This document shows, in pieces, positions 15,310 through 23,368 of a stretch of DNA of 31,166 nucleotides. A program made the position numbers and the translations under genes. How positions within the stretch are numbered: position 1 is the stretch's first letter; each line of letters opens with the position of its first letter. The DNA is from Lachnospiraceae bacterium UBA3814 (GTDB lineage: Bacteria > Bacillota > Clostridia > Lachnospirales > Lachnospiraceae): the NCBI GenBank assembly GCA_002368575.1, contig DFEA01000087.1:1-31166 (forward strand), in the 5' to 3' direction. The notes below the pieces were generated by a model, which was not told the DNA's origin, did no database searches, and worked only from the letters and a program-made list of their open reading frames with translations.

Positions 15310-16074
15310 ATGTCGGACATACTTGTAGAGATAAAAAACATTAAAAAAAGCTTTGATTCAATCCCTGTTTTAAAGGATGTTTCATTAAACGTAGAAAGAG
15401 GAGAGGTAGTCTCGATAATCGGGCCCTCAGGCTCCGGCAAATCCACTCTTCTGCGCTGCGCTACCCTTCTTGAGAGAATGGATGGCGGAGAGCTTGTCTA
15501 TATGGGAAGAAAGGCGGCCTTCCCGGATAAATACGGGAAATGCACCTACGCCTCAAAGGAGGAGCTTAAGGAGATAAGAAGGATGTTCGGCCTGGTATTT
15601 CAGAGCTATAACCTTTTTCCTCATTTTACCGTCATGAAAAACGTGACGGATGCGGCAGTGGTGGCTCACGGTGTGCCAAAGGAAGAAGCATATGAAAAAG
15701 CCCTTGGTCTCCTTAATAGATTCGGGCTTTCGGATAAGGCCGATTTCTATCCGGGACAGCTTTCGGGAGGGCAGCAGCAGAGAGTTTCCATAGTGCGGGC
15801 TCTGGCCCTTGATCCTGAGGTCCTTTACTTTGATGAGCCGACCTCGGCGCTTGATCCCGAGCTTACCGGCGAGGTCTTAAGGGCCATCAGGGATCTGGCG
15901 GTTGAACACAGGACGATGATCATAGTTACTCATGAGATGAATTTTGCGAGAGAGGTCTCGGACCGCATAATCTTTATGGAAAACGGTCTTATTCAGCTGG
16001 AGGGCTCCCCTGAGTCCGTATTCGCTTCGGATAATGAGCGGTTCAGCTCATTTGTGGGAAATCTGCGGGAATAG
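15310..16074 (+). CDS. Amino acid ABC transporter ATPase
   Basis: Powers the importer by ATP hydrolysis on the cytoplasmic side. The 254-residue product has Walker A GPSGSGKST (38-46), the Q-loop in GLVFQSYNLFPH, the signature LSGGQQQR (151-158), Walker B VLYFDEPTSALD (171-182) and the switch His208 in IVTHEM. These match the GlnQ/HisP group. ATG 15310 is preferred: AGGTGACAGGAAA lies directly upstream and the protein starts in phase with the family (MSDILVEIKNIKKSF). A TTG-led extension from 15250 would run through the structured repeat and is not credible. The roughly 130-base gap to the permease gene is occupied by repeat copy B. Confidence 0.95.
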   Translation: MSDILVEIKNIKKSFDSIPVLKDVSLNVERGEVVSIIGPSGSGKSTLLRCATLLERMDGGELVYMGRKAAFPDKYGKCTYASKEELKEIRRMFGLVFQSYNLFPHFTVMKNVTDAAVVAHGVPKEEAYEKALGLLNRFGLSDKADFYPGQLSGGQQQRVSIVRALALDPEVLYFDEPTSALDPELTGEVLRAIRDLAVEHRTMIIVTHEMNFAREVSDRIIFMENGLIQLEGSPESVFASDNERFSSFVGNLRE

Positions 16075-16104
16075 ATTGGATATAATATCTGAAAGGATGA
16101 AGAA

Positions 16105-16809
16105 ATGGAAAAAAAAGAACAGCTTTATGAAGGAAAGGCAAAAAAGGTTTTTGCAACGGATGATCCTGATATAGTCATCGTGGATTACAAGGACGATGCC
16201 ACCGCCTTTAACGGTGAAAAAAAGGGTACAATAGCAGGCAAGGGAGTCATCAACAACCGGATGACGAACCATGTCTTCAAGCTTCTTGAAAAGGAAGGGG
16301 TACCCACCCATTACATAGAGGAGCTGTCCGACAGGGAAACAGCGGTCAGGAAGGTAGAGATAGTCCCTCTTGAGGTGATAATAAGAAATATCGCTGCGGG
16401 AAGCTTTTCAAAAAGGCTTGGGGTGAAGGAGGGTACTCCCTTCAAAAGCCCTACCATCGAATTCAGCTATAAGAACGACGAGCTTGGAGATCCTCTGATA
16501 AACAGCTATTTCGCGCTTGCGTTGGGGCTTGCGGATGAGGAAGAGATAGAGACCATAAAAAAATATGCCTTTAAGGTCAATGAGGTCCTTAAGGCATATT
16601 TCCTGAAGGCTGATATCGAGCTTGTTGATTTCAAGATAGAATTCGGAAGATATAAGGGCAGTATAATCCTTGCCGATGAAATATCGCCGGATACCTGCAG
16701 GCTCTGGGATGTTCATACCCATGAGAAGCTTGACAAGGACCGCTTCAGGAGAGATATGGGAGGGGTCGAGGAGGCCTATGAGGAGGTCTTTAAGAGGCTC
16801 GGACTGTAA
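16105..16809 (+). CDS. purC: SAICAR synthase
   Basis: Joins aspartate to carboxyaminoimidazole ribotide (CAIR) with ATP in purine synthesis, giving SAICAR. The 234-residue protein matches the bacterial family length and shows YEGKAKKVF at the ATP site, the EVIIRNIAAGSFSKRLG signature, SYKNDELGDPLIN, LVDFKIEFGR and the Mg/ATP-binding ILADEISPDTCRLWD. AAGGATGAAG provides the ribosome binding site. purB begins 18 bases downstream and uses the product of this reaction, so these two steps are adjacent in both pathway and operon. A TATAAT lies at 16081-16086 but has no -35 partner, so transcription from its own promoter is unproven. Confidence 0.97.
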   Translation: MEKKEQLYEGKAKKVFATDDPDIVIVDYKDDATAFNGEKKGTIAGKGVINNRMTNHVFKLLEKEGVPTHYIEELSDRETAVRKVEIVPLEVIIRNIAAGSFSKRLGVKEGTPFKSPTIEFSYKNDELGDPLINSYFALALGLADEEEIETIKKYAFKVNEVLKAYFLKADIELVDFKIEFGRYKGSIILADEISPDTCRLWDVHTHEKLDKDRFRRDMGGVEEAYEEVFKRLGL

Positions 16810-16827
16810 CCTTAGCAGGAGGGATAA

Positions 16828-18282
16828 ATGGAAAGGACTGACAGATATATAAGTCCGCTGTCGGAGAGATATGCGAGCGAGGAAATGCAGTATATCTTTT
16901 CCCAGGACATGAAATTTAAGACCTGGAGAAGGCTGTGGATAGCTCTGGCGGAGACGGAGATGGAGCTGGGGCTTTCAGAGAACGGAAAGCCGGTCATCGA
17001 TAAGGAGATGATCGACGAGCTTAAGGCAAACGCTGACAATATCAATTATGACGTTGCCAGGGAAAGAGAGAAGGAGGTACGTCACGATGTCATGAGCCAT
17101 GTGTATGCTTACGGCGTACAGTGTCCCAGGGCAAAGGGGATAATCCATCTTGGGGCCACCTCCTGCTATGTGGGGGACAACACCGATATCATCGTGATGA
17201 CAAAGGCGCTTAAGCTTATAAGGAAAAAGCTTTTAAACGTGATAGACAGGCTATCGGTCTTTGCGGACAGGTACAAAGCGCTTCCGACACTTGCCTTTAC
17301 GCATTTTCAGCCTGCCCAGCCAACCACCGTGGGAAAGAGGGCCACTCTCTGGATCAATGATTTTATGACGGATCTTGAGGAGCTTGATTTTGTTCTGGGC
17401 TCAGTGAAGCTTTTAGGCTCAAAGGGAACCACGGGGACCCAGGCCAGCTTCCTTGAGCTGTTTGACGGCGATGATGAGACGGTCGAAAGGATAGATCCGA
17501 TGATAGCCGCCAAAATGGGCTTTAAGGAGTGTGTCCCGGTGAGCGGACAGACCTACTCCAGAAAGCTTGACTCAAGGGTCATAAATGTCCTTTCGCAGAT
17601 AGCGCAGAGTGCGCATAAGCTTTCGAATGATATAAGGCTTCTGCAGCATCTTAAGCAGGTGGAGGAGCCCTTTGAAAAGAATCAGATAGGCTCCTCGGCC
17701 ATGGCCTATAAACGTAATCCCATGAGGAGCGAGCGGATAGCCTCTCTTTGCAGATATATCATGGTGGATGCCCTGAATCCGGCGATCACCGCGGCATCAC
17801 AGTGGTTTGAGCGGACCCTGGACGATTCCGCCAATAAGAGGCTGAGTATTCCCGAGGGCTTTCTTGCCTGTGACGGAGTGCTGGATCTTTGCATAAATGT
17901 TACCGAGGGACTGGTGGTATATGATAAGGTGATAACCCGTCAGCTCATGAGTGAGCTTCCCTTTATGGCTACCGAGAATATCCTGATGGATGCGGTGAAA
18001 AAGGGAGGCGACAGGCAGGAGCTGCATGAGGCGATAAGAGAGCTGTCAATGCGGGCGGGGGCCAATGTGAAGCGTGAGGGCCGTGAAAACAATCTTCTTG
18101 ACCTGATCGCTTCGGATGAGAGGTTTGATGTTTCAAAGGAGGAGCTTGAGAGGCTTTTGGACCCGTCAAGGTATACGGGGAGAGCCGTCAGGCAGGTAGA
18201 GAGCTTTCTTGAGGATATCGTAAGGCCCGTGCTTTCTGAAAACAGCGGCGAGCTGGGGATCGATGTGTCAATAAAGGTATAG
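16828..18282 (+). CDS. purB: Adenylosuccinate lyase, long animal-like type
   Basis: Splits fumarate from SAICAR and from adenylosuccinate, acting in both the main purine pathway and the AMP branch. The signature loop is GSSAMAYKRNPMRSER (usual GSSxMPxKxNP). At 484 residues it is clearly longer than the roughly 430-residue B. subtilis PurB, and it resembles human ADSL from memory along most of its length: KFKTWRRLW near the N-terminus, GIIHLGATSCYVGDNTD, THFQPAQPTTVGKR, KGTTGTQASFLELF, QWFERTLDDSANKR, ELPFMATENI and a DPSRYTGRA near the end. A strong AGGAGGG precedes the ATG. A small stem (AACGGAT/ATCCGTT, 18285-18300) lies between it and purA. Confidence 0.96.
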   Translation: MERTDRYISPLSERYASEEMQYIFSQDMKFKTWRRLWIALAETEMELGLSENGKPVIDKEMIDELKANADNINYDVAREREKEVRHDVMSHVYAYGVQCPRAKGIIHLGATSCYVGDNTDIIVMTKALKLIRKKLLNVIDRLSVFADRYKALPTLAFTHFQPAQPTTVGKRATLWINDFMTDLEELDFVLGSVKLLGSKGTTGTQASFLELFDGDDETVERIDPMIAAKMGFKECVPVSGQTYSRKLDSRVINVLSQIAQSAHKLSNDIRLLQHLKQVEEPFEKNQIGSSAMAYKRNPMRSERIASLCRYIMVDALNPAITAASQWFERTLDDSANKRLSIPEGFLACDGVLDLCINVTEGLVVYDKVITRQLMSELPFMATENILMDAVKKGGDRQELHEAIRELSMRAGANVKREGRENNLLDLIASDERFDVSKEELERLLDPSRYTGRAVRQVESFLEDIVRPVLSENSGELGIDVSIKV

Positions 18283-18331
18283 TAAACGGATTTATCCGTT
18301 CACTGTATGAGGCTTTGCAGGGAGGAGTAAA

Positions 18332-19609
18332 ATGGTAAAAGCAGTAGTAGGTGCCAACTGGGGTGATGAGGGAAAAGGCAAGATCACGGATATGCTGGCT
18401 GAGGATGCCGAGATCGTAGTGCGCTTTCAGGGCGGAGCCAATGCCGGCCACACGATCGTGAACGATTACGGGAAATTTGCGCTTCATACGCTGCCGTCGG
18501 GAGTTTTTTACGGACATACAACGAATATCATAGGAAACGGAGTCGCCCTGAACCTTCCTGTGCTGATGAAGGAGATAGATGATCTGGTGGACAGAGGAGT
18601 ACCAAAGCCGAAGCTCCTCATCTCGAACAGGGCGCAGATCGTCATGCCCTATCATGTGGAGCTTGATACTCTGGAGGAGGAAAGGCTCGGAGGAAAATCC
18701 TTCGGCTCCACTCATTCAGGCATCGCTCCCTTCTATTCCGATAAATATGCCAAGACAGGCTTTCAGGTAAGCGAGCTTTTCGGGACTGAGGATGAGCTCA
18801 GGGAGAAGATAGGGAGGATATGTGAGATCAAGAATGTTATGTTAACCAATCTCTATCACAGGCCTCCCATTGACGAGGAAAAGCTGTATGAGACCCTTAT
18901 GGAATATAAGGAGATGGCGGCGCCCTATGTCTGTGATACCGCTGCCTTTCTGTATGACGCGGTGAAAAAGGGAAAGGATATCCTTCTGGAGGGCCAGCTC
19001 GGCTCGCTTAAGGATCCGGATCACGGGATATATCCCATGGTCACATCCTCCTCCACTCTTGCGGCCTACGGAGCAATAGGCGCGGGGATACCGCCCTATG
19101 AGATAAAGCAGGTGATCACGGTGTGCAAGGCCTATTCATCCGCGGTGGGTGCCGGAGCCTTTGTTTCGGAGCTCTTCGGGGACGAAGCGGAGGAGCTTCG
19201 CAGAAGAGGCGGAGACGGCGGAGAGTACGGAGCCACGACCGGAAGGCCAAGGAGGGTAGGCTGGTTTGACTGTGTGGCCTCAAGGTACGGATTGAGGCTG
19301 CAGGGGACCACCGATACAGCCTTTACGGTGCTGGATGTGCTGGGATATCTGGACGAGATACCCGTATGCACGGCTTACGAGATAAACGGAGAGGTGACGG
19401 ATGATTTCCCGGTGACTCATGCCCTTAACCATGCAAAGCCCGTACTCGAGGTGCTTCCGGGGTGGAAGGAGGACATCAGGGGGATCAGAAAATATGAGGA
19501 GCTTCCCGAGAACTGCAGGCGTTATATAGAATTTATAGAGGAGAAAACAGGCTTCCCGATAAAAATGATCTCAAACGGTCCGGGAAGAGAGGATATCATC
19601 TACAGATAA
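18332..19609 (+). CDS. purA: Adenylosuccinate synthetase (divergent subtype)
   Basis: Makes adenylosuccinate from IMP, aspartate and GTP, the step before PurB in AMP formation. The 425-residue product has GDEGKGK (catalytic Asp in the GTP loop), NAGHTI with the catalytic His, and EYGATTGRPRRVGW. Other normally strict motifs differ: the usual GxGIGPxYxDK reads STHSGIAPFYSDK, and EGAQGxxLDxDHGTYPxVTSS reads EGQLGSLKDPDHGIYPMVTSS. Length and order of motifs are normal, so it is probably an active but distinct clade and not a broken copy. GGGAGGAG gives a strong ribosome binding site. It completes a purC-purB-purA set with no other purine genes nearby. Confidence 0.92.
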   Translation: MVKAVVGANWGDEGKGKITDMLAEDAEIVVRFQGGANAGHTIVNDYGKFALHTLPSGVFYGHTTNIIGNGVALNLPVLMKEIDDLVDRGVPKPKLLISNRAQIVMPYHVELDTLEEERLGGKSFGSTHSGIAPFYSDKYAKTGFQVSELFGTEDELREKIGRICEIKNVMLTNLYHRPPIDEEKLYETLMEYKEMAAPYVCDTAAFLYDAVKKGKDILLEGQLGSLKDPDHGIYPMVTSSSTLAAYGAIGAGIPPYEIKQVITVCKAYSSAVGAGAFVSELFGDEAEELRRRGGDGGEYGATTGRPRRVGWFDCVASRYGLRLQGTTDTAFTVLDVLGYLDEIPVCTAYEINGEVTDDFPVTHALNHAKPVLEVLPGWKEDIRGIRKYEELPENCRRYIEFIEEKTGFPIKMISNGPGREDIIYR

Positions 19610-19614
19610 GCATC

Positions 19615-20226
19615 ATGGAGATTAAGAATATAGTTTTTGATATAGGAAATGTTCTTCTGGATTTCTGCTGGGATAAGCATTTTGCCGAAAACGGAATAGA
19701 GGGAGAGGCCTTTGACAGGGTCGCAAGGGCGACCGTAAAGGACCGGCTCTGGAACGAGATGGACAGAGGCGTTATGCCCTATGAGGAAATACTTAAGGGC
19801 TTTATAGCAAATGATCCCGGCATGGAGACACAGATAAGGAGGATGCTTGAAAACCTGAACGGCATCGTGGAGAGCCTTCCCTATACGGACGCCTGGATAT
19901 CAGAGCTTAAGGGAGAGGGCTATAAGGTATTTGCCCTGTCCAATTATTCCGAGAAATGCTTCAGGGAGAGCCATGAGAAAATGGGCTTTCTTGAGCTTAT
20001 GGACGGATATGTCATCTCATATATGGAAAAGCTTATAAAGCCTGATCCGAAGATCTACAGGCTGCTGCTTGAACGCTACGGCCTCAGGGCGGAGGAATGC
20101 GTATTTCTCGACGACACCCCGGCTAATGTAAAGGGGGCGGAGGAATGCGGAATGCATGCTATCCTGTTTGAGTCAAGGGAGCAGGCGGTAAAGGAGCTTA
20201 AGAAAATGGGAGTCAGGACAGACTGA
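19615..20226 (+). CDS. HAD-superfamily phosphatase (subfamily IA)
   Basis: A 203-residue haloacid-dehalogenase-fold hydrolase. Motif I is VFDIGNVLLDF with nucleophile Asp9; the usual second Asp is Gly, as in the YihX/FDIGNVL group of sugar-phosphate phosphatases. Motif II is the Ser in ALSNYSEKC, motif III the Lys in KLIKPDPKIY, and motif IV FLDDTPANVKGAEECG. A helical cap lies between motifs I and II. The substrate is unknown; small phosphorylated metabolites are typical. It starts five bases after purA without a Shine-Dalgarno, suggesting translational coupling to purA, and is followed by a terminator, making it the last gene of the purine operon. Confidence 0.9.
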   Translation: MEIKNIVFDIGNVLLDFCWDKHFAENGIEGEAFDRVARATVKDRLWNEMDRGVMPYEEILKGFIANDPGMETQIRRMLENLNGIVESLPYTDAWISELKGEGYKVFALSNYSEKCFRESHEKMGFLELMDGYVISYMEKLIKPDPKIYRLLLERYGLRAEECVFLDDTPANVKGAEECGMHAILFESREQAVKELKKMGVRTD

Positions 20227-20240
20227 CGCTTCTTCACAGG

Positions 20241-20270
20241 TCCCTTCGGTTTGCCGAAGGGATCGTTTTT
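20241..20270 (+). terminator. Rho-independent terminator ending the purine operon
   Basis: TCCCTTCGG (20241-20249) pairs perfectly with CCGAAGGGA (20254-20262) around a TTTG loop, followed by TCGTTTTT. It lies 14 bases after the HAD gene stop. Confidence 0.88.
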
Positions 20271-20277
20271 GAATTGA

Positions 20278-20314
20278 GCAAACGACAAAACGAAAAGAGT
20301 TTTTTGTCGTTTGC
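20278..20314 (+). repeat. Inverted repeat, D family copy 2
   Basis: GCAAACGACAAAAC (20278-20291) pairs with GTTTTTTGTCGTTTGC (20299-20314), with a two-base bulge and an AAAAGA-type loop, followed by TATAA and an A-run. It is closely related to 693-727, sharing the TTTGTCGTTT core and CTATAA tail. Read on the minus strand the A-run becomes a T-run, so it could also work as a minus-strand terminator, but no minus-strand gene needs one here. The remaining 109 bases up to dgt hold only a weak GTGCCG/CGGCAC stem; no clear promoter is visible. Confidence 0.6.
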
Positions 20315-20423
20315 TATAAAAAAAAAGGAAATCCGGAGCCTGTTTGGAATATTCTCTAATGAGTGGGGATGTGCCGTAAGGAAAGGCAGTATATGAGACC
20401 GGCACGGATGAGGTTATGCTTTT

Positions 20424-21431
20424 ATGACTATCAGGGAAATGGTGGAAAAACGGGAAGAGGAGTATTTAAGCCCCTTTGCGACCCTAAGCAGCAGGTCGAG
20501 GGGACGGACCGTAAAGGAGACGGAGTGTGACATAAGGCCCGTTTTTCAGAGAGACAGGGACAGGATACTCCACTCGAAATCCTTCCGCAGGCTCAAGGAC
20601 AAGACCCAGGTGTTTCTGACGCCTGAGGGAGACCATTACAGGACGAGACTGACGCATACTCTTGAGGTCTCCCAGAACGCGAGGACCATAGCCAAGGCCT
20701 TAAGGCTTAACGAGGATCTGACCGAGGCGATAGCTTTAGGACATGATCTCGGGCATACTCCCTTCGGGCATGCGGGTGAAAGGGCGCTGGATCACTGCTG
20801 TATAGAGGGCTTTAAGCATAACGAACAGAGCGTAAGGGTCGTTGAGTGCCTTGAAAAGGAGGGAAAGGGCCTTAACCTCACATGGGAGGTAAGGGACGGC
20901 ATCCTCAATCATCAGACACATTCCATGCCCGCCACCCTTGAGGGCAAAACGGTGAGGCTTTCGGATAAGATCGCTTATATCCACCACGATATGGATGACG
21001 CCATAAGGGCAAGGGTGCTAAAGGAGGACGACATCCCCATGGAGCTCAGAAGGACACTGGGCTTTTCCACGACAAAGCGCCTTGATACCATGATCCATGA
21101 TGTCATTACCAACAGTACCGGTAAGGATGAGATAGCCATGTCCGATGAGATATATGAGGCTATGCTGGAGCTGCGCCGGTTCATGTTCGAGAATGTATAC
21201 ATGAATCCGGTGGTGAAGCAGGAGGAGACCAAGGCCGAAAAGCTGGTCGAAAACCTGTACGAATATTATCTGAGGGAATATGACAGCATCCCTGAAGAAT
21301 ATCAGTTTCTGGTCAGGGAAAAGGGCGTGAGCCGGGACAGGGTGGTCTGTGATTATGTGTCCTCCATGTCCGACAGATACGCGATCTATGTTTTTGACAG
21401 TATCTACATGCCCAGGAGCTGGTCGTTATAG
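20424..21431 (+). CDS. dgt: dGTPase-like HD-domain nucleotide triphosphohydrolase
   Basis: Hydrolyses deoxynucleoside triphosphates to the nucleoside and tripolyphosphate, tuning dNTP pools; the exact substrate of this short form is uncertain. The 335-residue protein carries the HD metal site: His78 in RTRLTHTLEV, His107-Asp108 in LGHDLGHTPFGHAGE, and a later Asp in RLSDKIAYIHHDMDDA. The N-terminal FQRDRDRILHSKSFRRLKDKTQV (about 41-63) is the family signature. It is the type 2 (about 340-residue) form and not the roughly 500-residue E. coli Dgt. It stands directly before dnaG, a conserved arrangement in Clostridia; the neighbours suggest coupling of precursor supply to replication priming. 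GATGAGG lies upstream at a long spacing. Confidence 0.92.
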   Translation: MTIREMVEKREEEYLSPFATLSSRSRGRTVKETECDIRPVFQRDRDRILHSKSFRRLKDKTQVFLTPEGDHYRTRLTHTLEVSQNARTIAKALRLNEDLTEAIALGHDLGHTPFGHAGERALDHCCIEGFKHNEQSVRVVECLEKEGKGLNLTWEVRDGILNHQTHSMPATLEGKTVRLSDKIAYIHHDMDDAIRARVLKEDDIPMELRRTLGFSTTKRLDTMIHDVITNSTGKDEIAMSDEIYEAMLELRRFMFENVYMNPVVKQEETKAEKLVENLYEYYLREYDSIPEEYQFLVREKGVSRDRVVCDYVSSMSDRYAIYVFDSIYMPRSWSL

Positions 21432-21444
21432 CAGGGAAATGTCA

Positions 21445-23220
21445 ATGTATTATCAACCCGAGACGGTTGAGGAGGTAAGGCAGGCAAATAATATACTCGA
21501 TCTTATATCCTCATACGTCAGCCTTAAAAAAAGAGGGAGCAATTATTTCGGTCTCTGTCCCTTTCACAGCGAAAAATCCCCTTCGTTTTCCGTAAGGCCC
21601 GATAAGCAGATGTTTCACTGCTTCGGCTGCGGCAAATCCGGAGATGTGATCTCCTTTGTAATGGAATACGAAAACTTCTCCTTCTCGGACGCGCTGGAGT
21701 TTCTTGCCGACAGAGCCGGCATCAGGCTTCCCAAGGCGGAGCCTGATGAGGAGGAAAGACGCAGGATAAGCTTCAGGGACAGGCTTTACGCGGTCTATAA
21801 GGAGGCAGGCAGGTACTATTATTATGCCCTAAGAGACAGCTCGGGGGAAAGAGCCCTGAATTATCTGAAGGAAAGAGGGCTTTCCGATGATATCATAAGA
21901 AGGTTCGGGCTGGGCTATGCAAAGACCGGTACGGATAATCTCTACAGATATCTCAGAGGAAAGGGCTTTGATGACGAGCTCCTTTTAAAAAGCGGGATCT
22001 TCAACGCGGACGAAAAGCGGGGAATGACCGACAAATTCTGGAACAGGGTCATCTTCCCGATAATGGACATAAAGAACAGGATAATAGGCTTCGGCGGAAG
22101 GGTCCTGGGAGACGGCAAGCCCAAATACCTCAACTCGCCGGAAACAGAGATATTCGACAAGGGAAGAAATCTGTACGGTCTTAATATCGCAAGGACCAAG
22201 AAAAGCAAGGAGCTCATAATCTGCGAGGGCTATATGGATGTGATCTCCCTTCACCAGGCCGGCTTTGACCAGGCTGTGGCCGCGCTGGGGACGGGCTTTA
22301 CAGGTGCGCAGTCAAAGCTCATGGAACGGTATTCGGAGGAGATACTGTTAAGCTATGATTCGGATAAGGCCGGAACAGAGGCAAACCTCAGGGCTATAAG
22401 GGCGCTGAGGAAACAGGGGCTTTCCTGCAGGGTCATAGATACCTCTCCCTTCAAGGACCCGGATCTTTTCATCAAGAATCTCGGAGGGGAGGAATACCGT
22501 AAGAGGATAGATGAGGCCCAGAACGGGTTTTACTATGAGCTTGAGAGACTGGCGGAAAACTACGAGCTTGGCGATCCCGCGGGAAAGACCGAATTTTTCA
22601 GGGCTGCTGCAGGGATATTCCTGGAATTTGAGGATCCCTTTGAACGTGATAATTACATAGAGGGTACCGCCGGAAAATATAACGTAAAGCCGGAAGCCCT
22701 GAACGAGCTGATAAAGAAGCAGGCCATAAGGAAGGAAAGCATCGTAATAAACGAAAGACCGAAAAGCGGCGGAAGGGAAGAAAAAAAGGAGGACCCGGCA
22801 TTAAAGTCCCAGAGAAGCCTGCTGACCTGGATAGCCGATGAACCGCAGATATACGAAAAAGTGGCAGGATATGTATCCTGTGAGGACTTCAGCGAAGGCC
22901 TGTACCGTAATATCGCGCAGAAGATGTTTGATTCCATCAGGGGAGGGAGCTTTTGCTGCACCTCTGTCCTTGATGAATATACGGATGAGGAGGAAAGGGC
23001 AGAGGCGTCACGTATCCTCAACAGCGGGTTTGATACGGAGATAGCTTCCAGGGACAGGGATAAGGCGCTTAAGAGCCTCATCATCAGGGTGCTCGAGGAG
23101 AGCGCAGGCAATCTGATGAAGGAGAGCCGGGGAGATATCCGGCTGATGCAGCTGTCCATAGATAAAAAAAAGCGGATCGAAAATATAAGGACGGAATTTG
23201 CAAAAACTGCTCTGCTGTGA
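21445..23220 (+). CDS. dnaG: DNA primase
   Basis: Makes RNA primers at the replication fork together with the replicative helicase. The 592-residue product has the CHC2 zinc-binding domain (Cys38, His41, Cys59, Cys62 in LCPFHSEK and FHCFGCGKSGD). The RNA-polymerase domain follows with RFGLGYA (153-159), then the Toprim core with Glu261 in CEGYMDV and Asp305/Asp307 in LLSYDSDKAG. The C-terminal region (after about 430) is the divergent helicase-binding part. ATG 21445 is preferred because AGGG sits eight bases upstream and the product then starts MYYQPETVEEV; ATG 21439 is too close to that site. The long upstream extension from 21349 lies inside dgt and is rejected. It is separated from rpoD by repeat copy C. 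Confidence 0.95.
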   Translation: MYYQPETVEEVRQANNILDLISSYVSLKKRGSNYFGLCPFHSEKSPSFSVRPDKQMFHCFGCGKSGDVISFVMEYENFSFSDALEFLADRAGIRLPKAEPDEEERRRISFRDRLYAVYKEAGRYYYYALRDSSGERALNYLKERGLSDDIIRRFGLGYAKTGTDNLYRYLRGKGFDDELLLKSGIFNADEKRGMTDKFWNRVIFPIMDIKNRIIGFGGRVLGDGKPKYLNSPETEIFDKGRNLYGLNIARTKKSKELIICEGYMDVISLHQAGFDQAVAALGTGFTGAQSKLMERYSEEILLSYDSDKAGTEANLRAIRALRKQGLSCRVIDTSPFKDPDLFIKNLGGEEYRKRIDEAQNGFYYELERLAENYELGDPAGKTEFFRAAAGIFLEFEDPFERDNYIEGTAGKYNVKPEALNELIKKQAIRKESIVINERPKSGGREEKKEDPALKSQRSLLTWIADEPQIYEKVAGYVSCEDFSEGLYRNIAQKMFDSIRGGSFCCTSVLDEYTDEEERAEASRILNSGFDTEIASRDRDKALKSLIIRVLEESAGNLMKESRGDIRLMQLSIDKKKRIENIRTEFAKTALL

Positions 23221-23235
23221 GGAAAAGATAAAATG

Positions 23236-23357
23236 ATACCTTCGGTAAACCGAACGTATCGGAACGCACGGAAGTTTGTTCCTAAGCGCACGAATCAATT
23301 CGATATTTGCTTTGTAAATGTCGGATAAGCTTATTGGCAAATCGGCGCAGATAAGGA
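23236..23357 (+). repeat. Structured dispersed repeat, copy C
   Basis: Full-length relative of 15180-15300. Stem 1 is ATACCTTCGG/CCGAACGTAT (23236-23259, one mismatch). Stem 2 is built on GGAAC/GTTCC (23261-23282). The linker CCTAAGCGCACGAA is identical. In stem 3, ATTCGATATTTG (from 23298) pairs with TAAATGTCGGAT; all three differences from copy B in the 3' arm turn Watson-Crick pairs into G-U pairs, so the helix survives in RNA. The tail CAAATCGGCGCAGATAAGGAGG-like end merges with the rpoD ribosome binding site. No T-run is present. Confidence 0.8.
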
Positions 23358-23368
23358 GGTGGCCATAA

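Noticed and set aside
16081..16086. A perfect TATAAT before purC as a promoter.
   Set aside because: No -35-like hexamer and no extended -10 at the right distance; kept only as a remark under purC.
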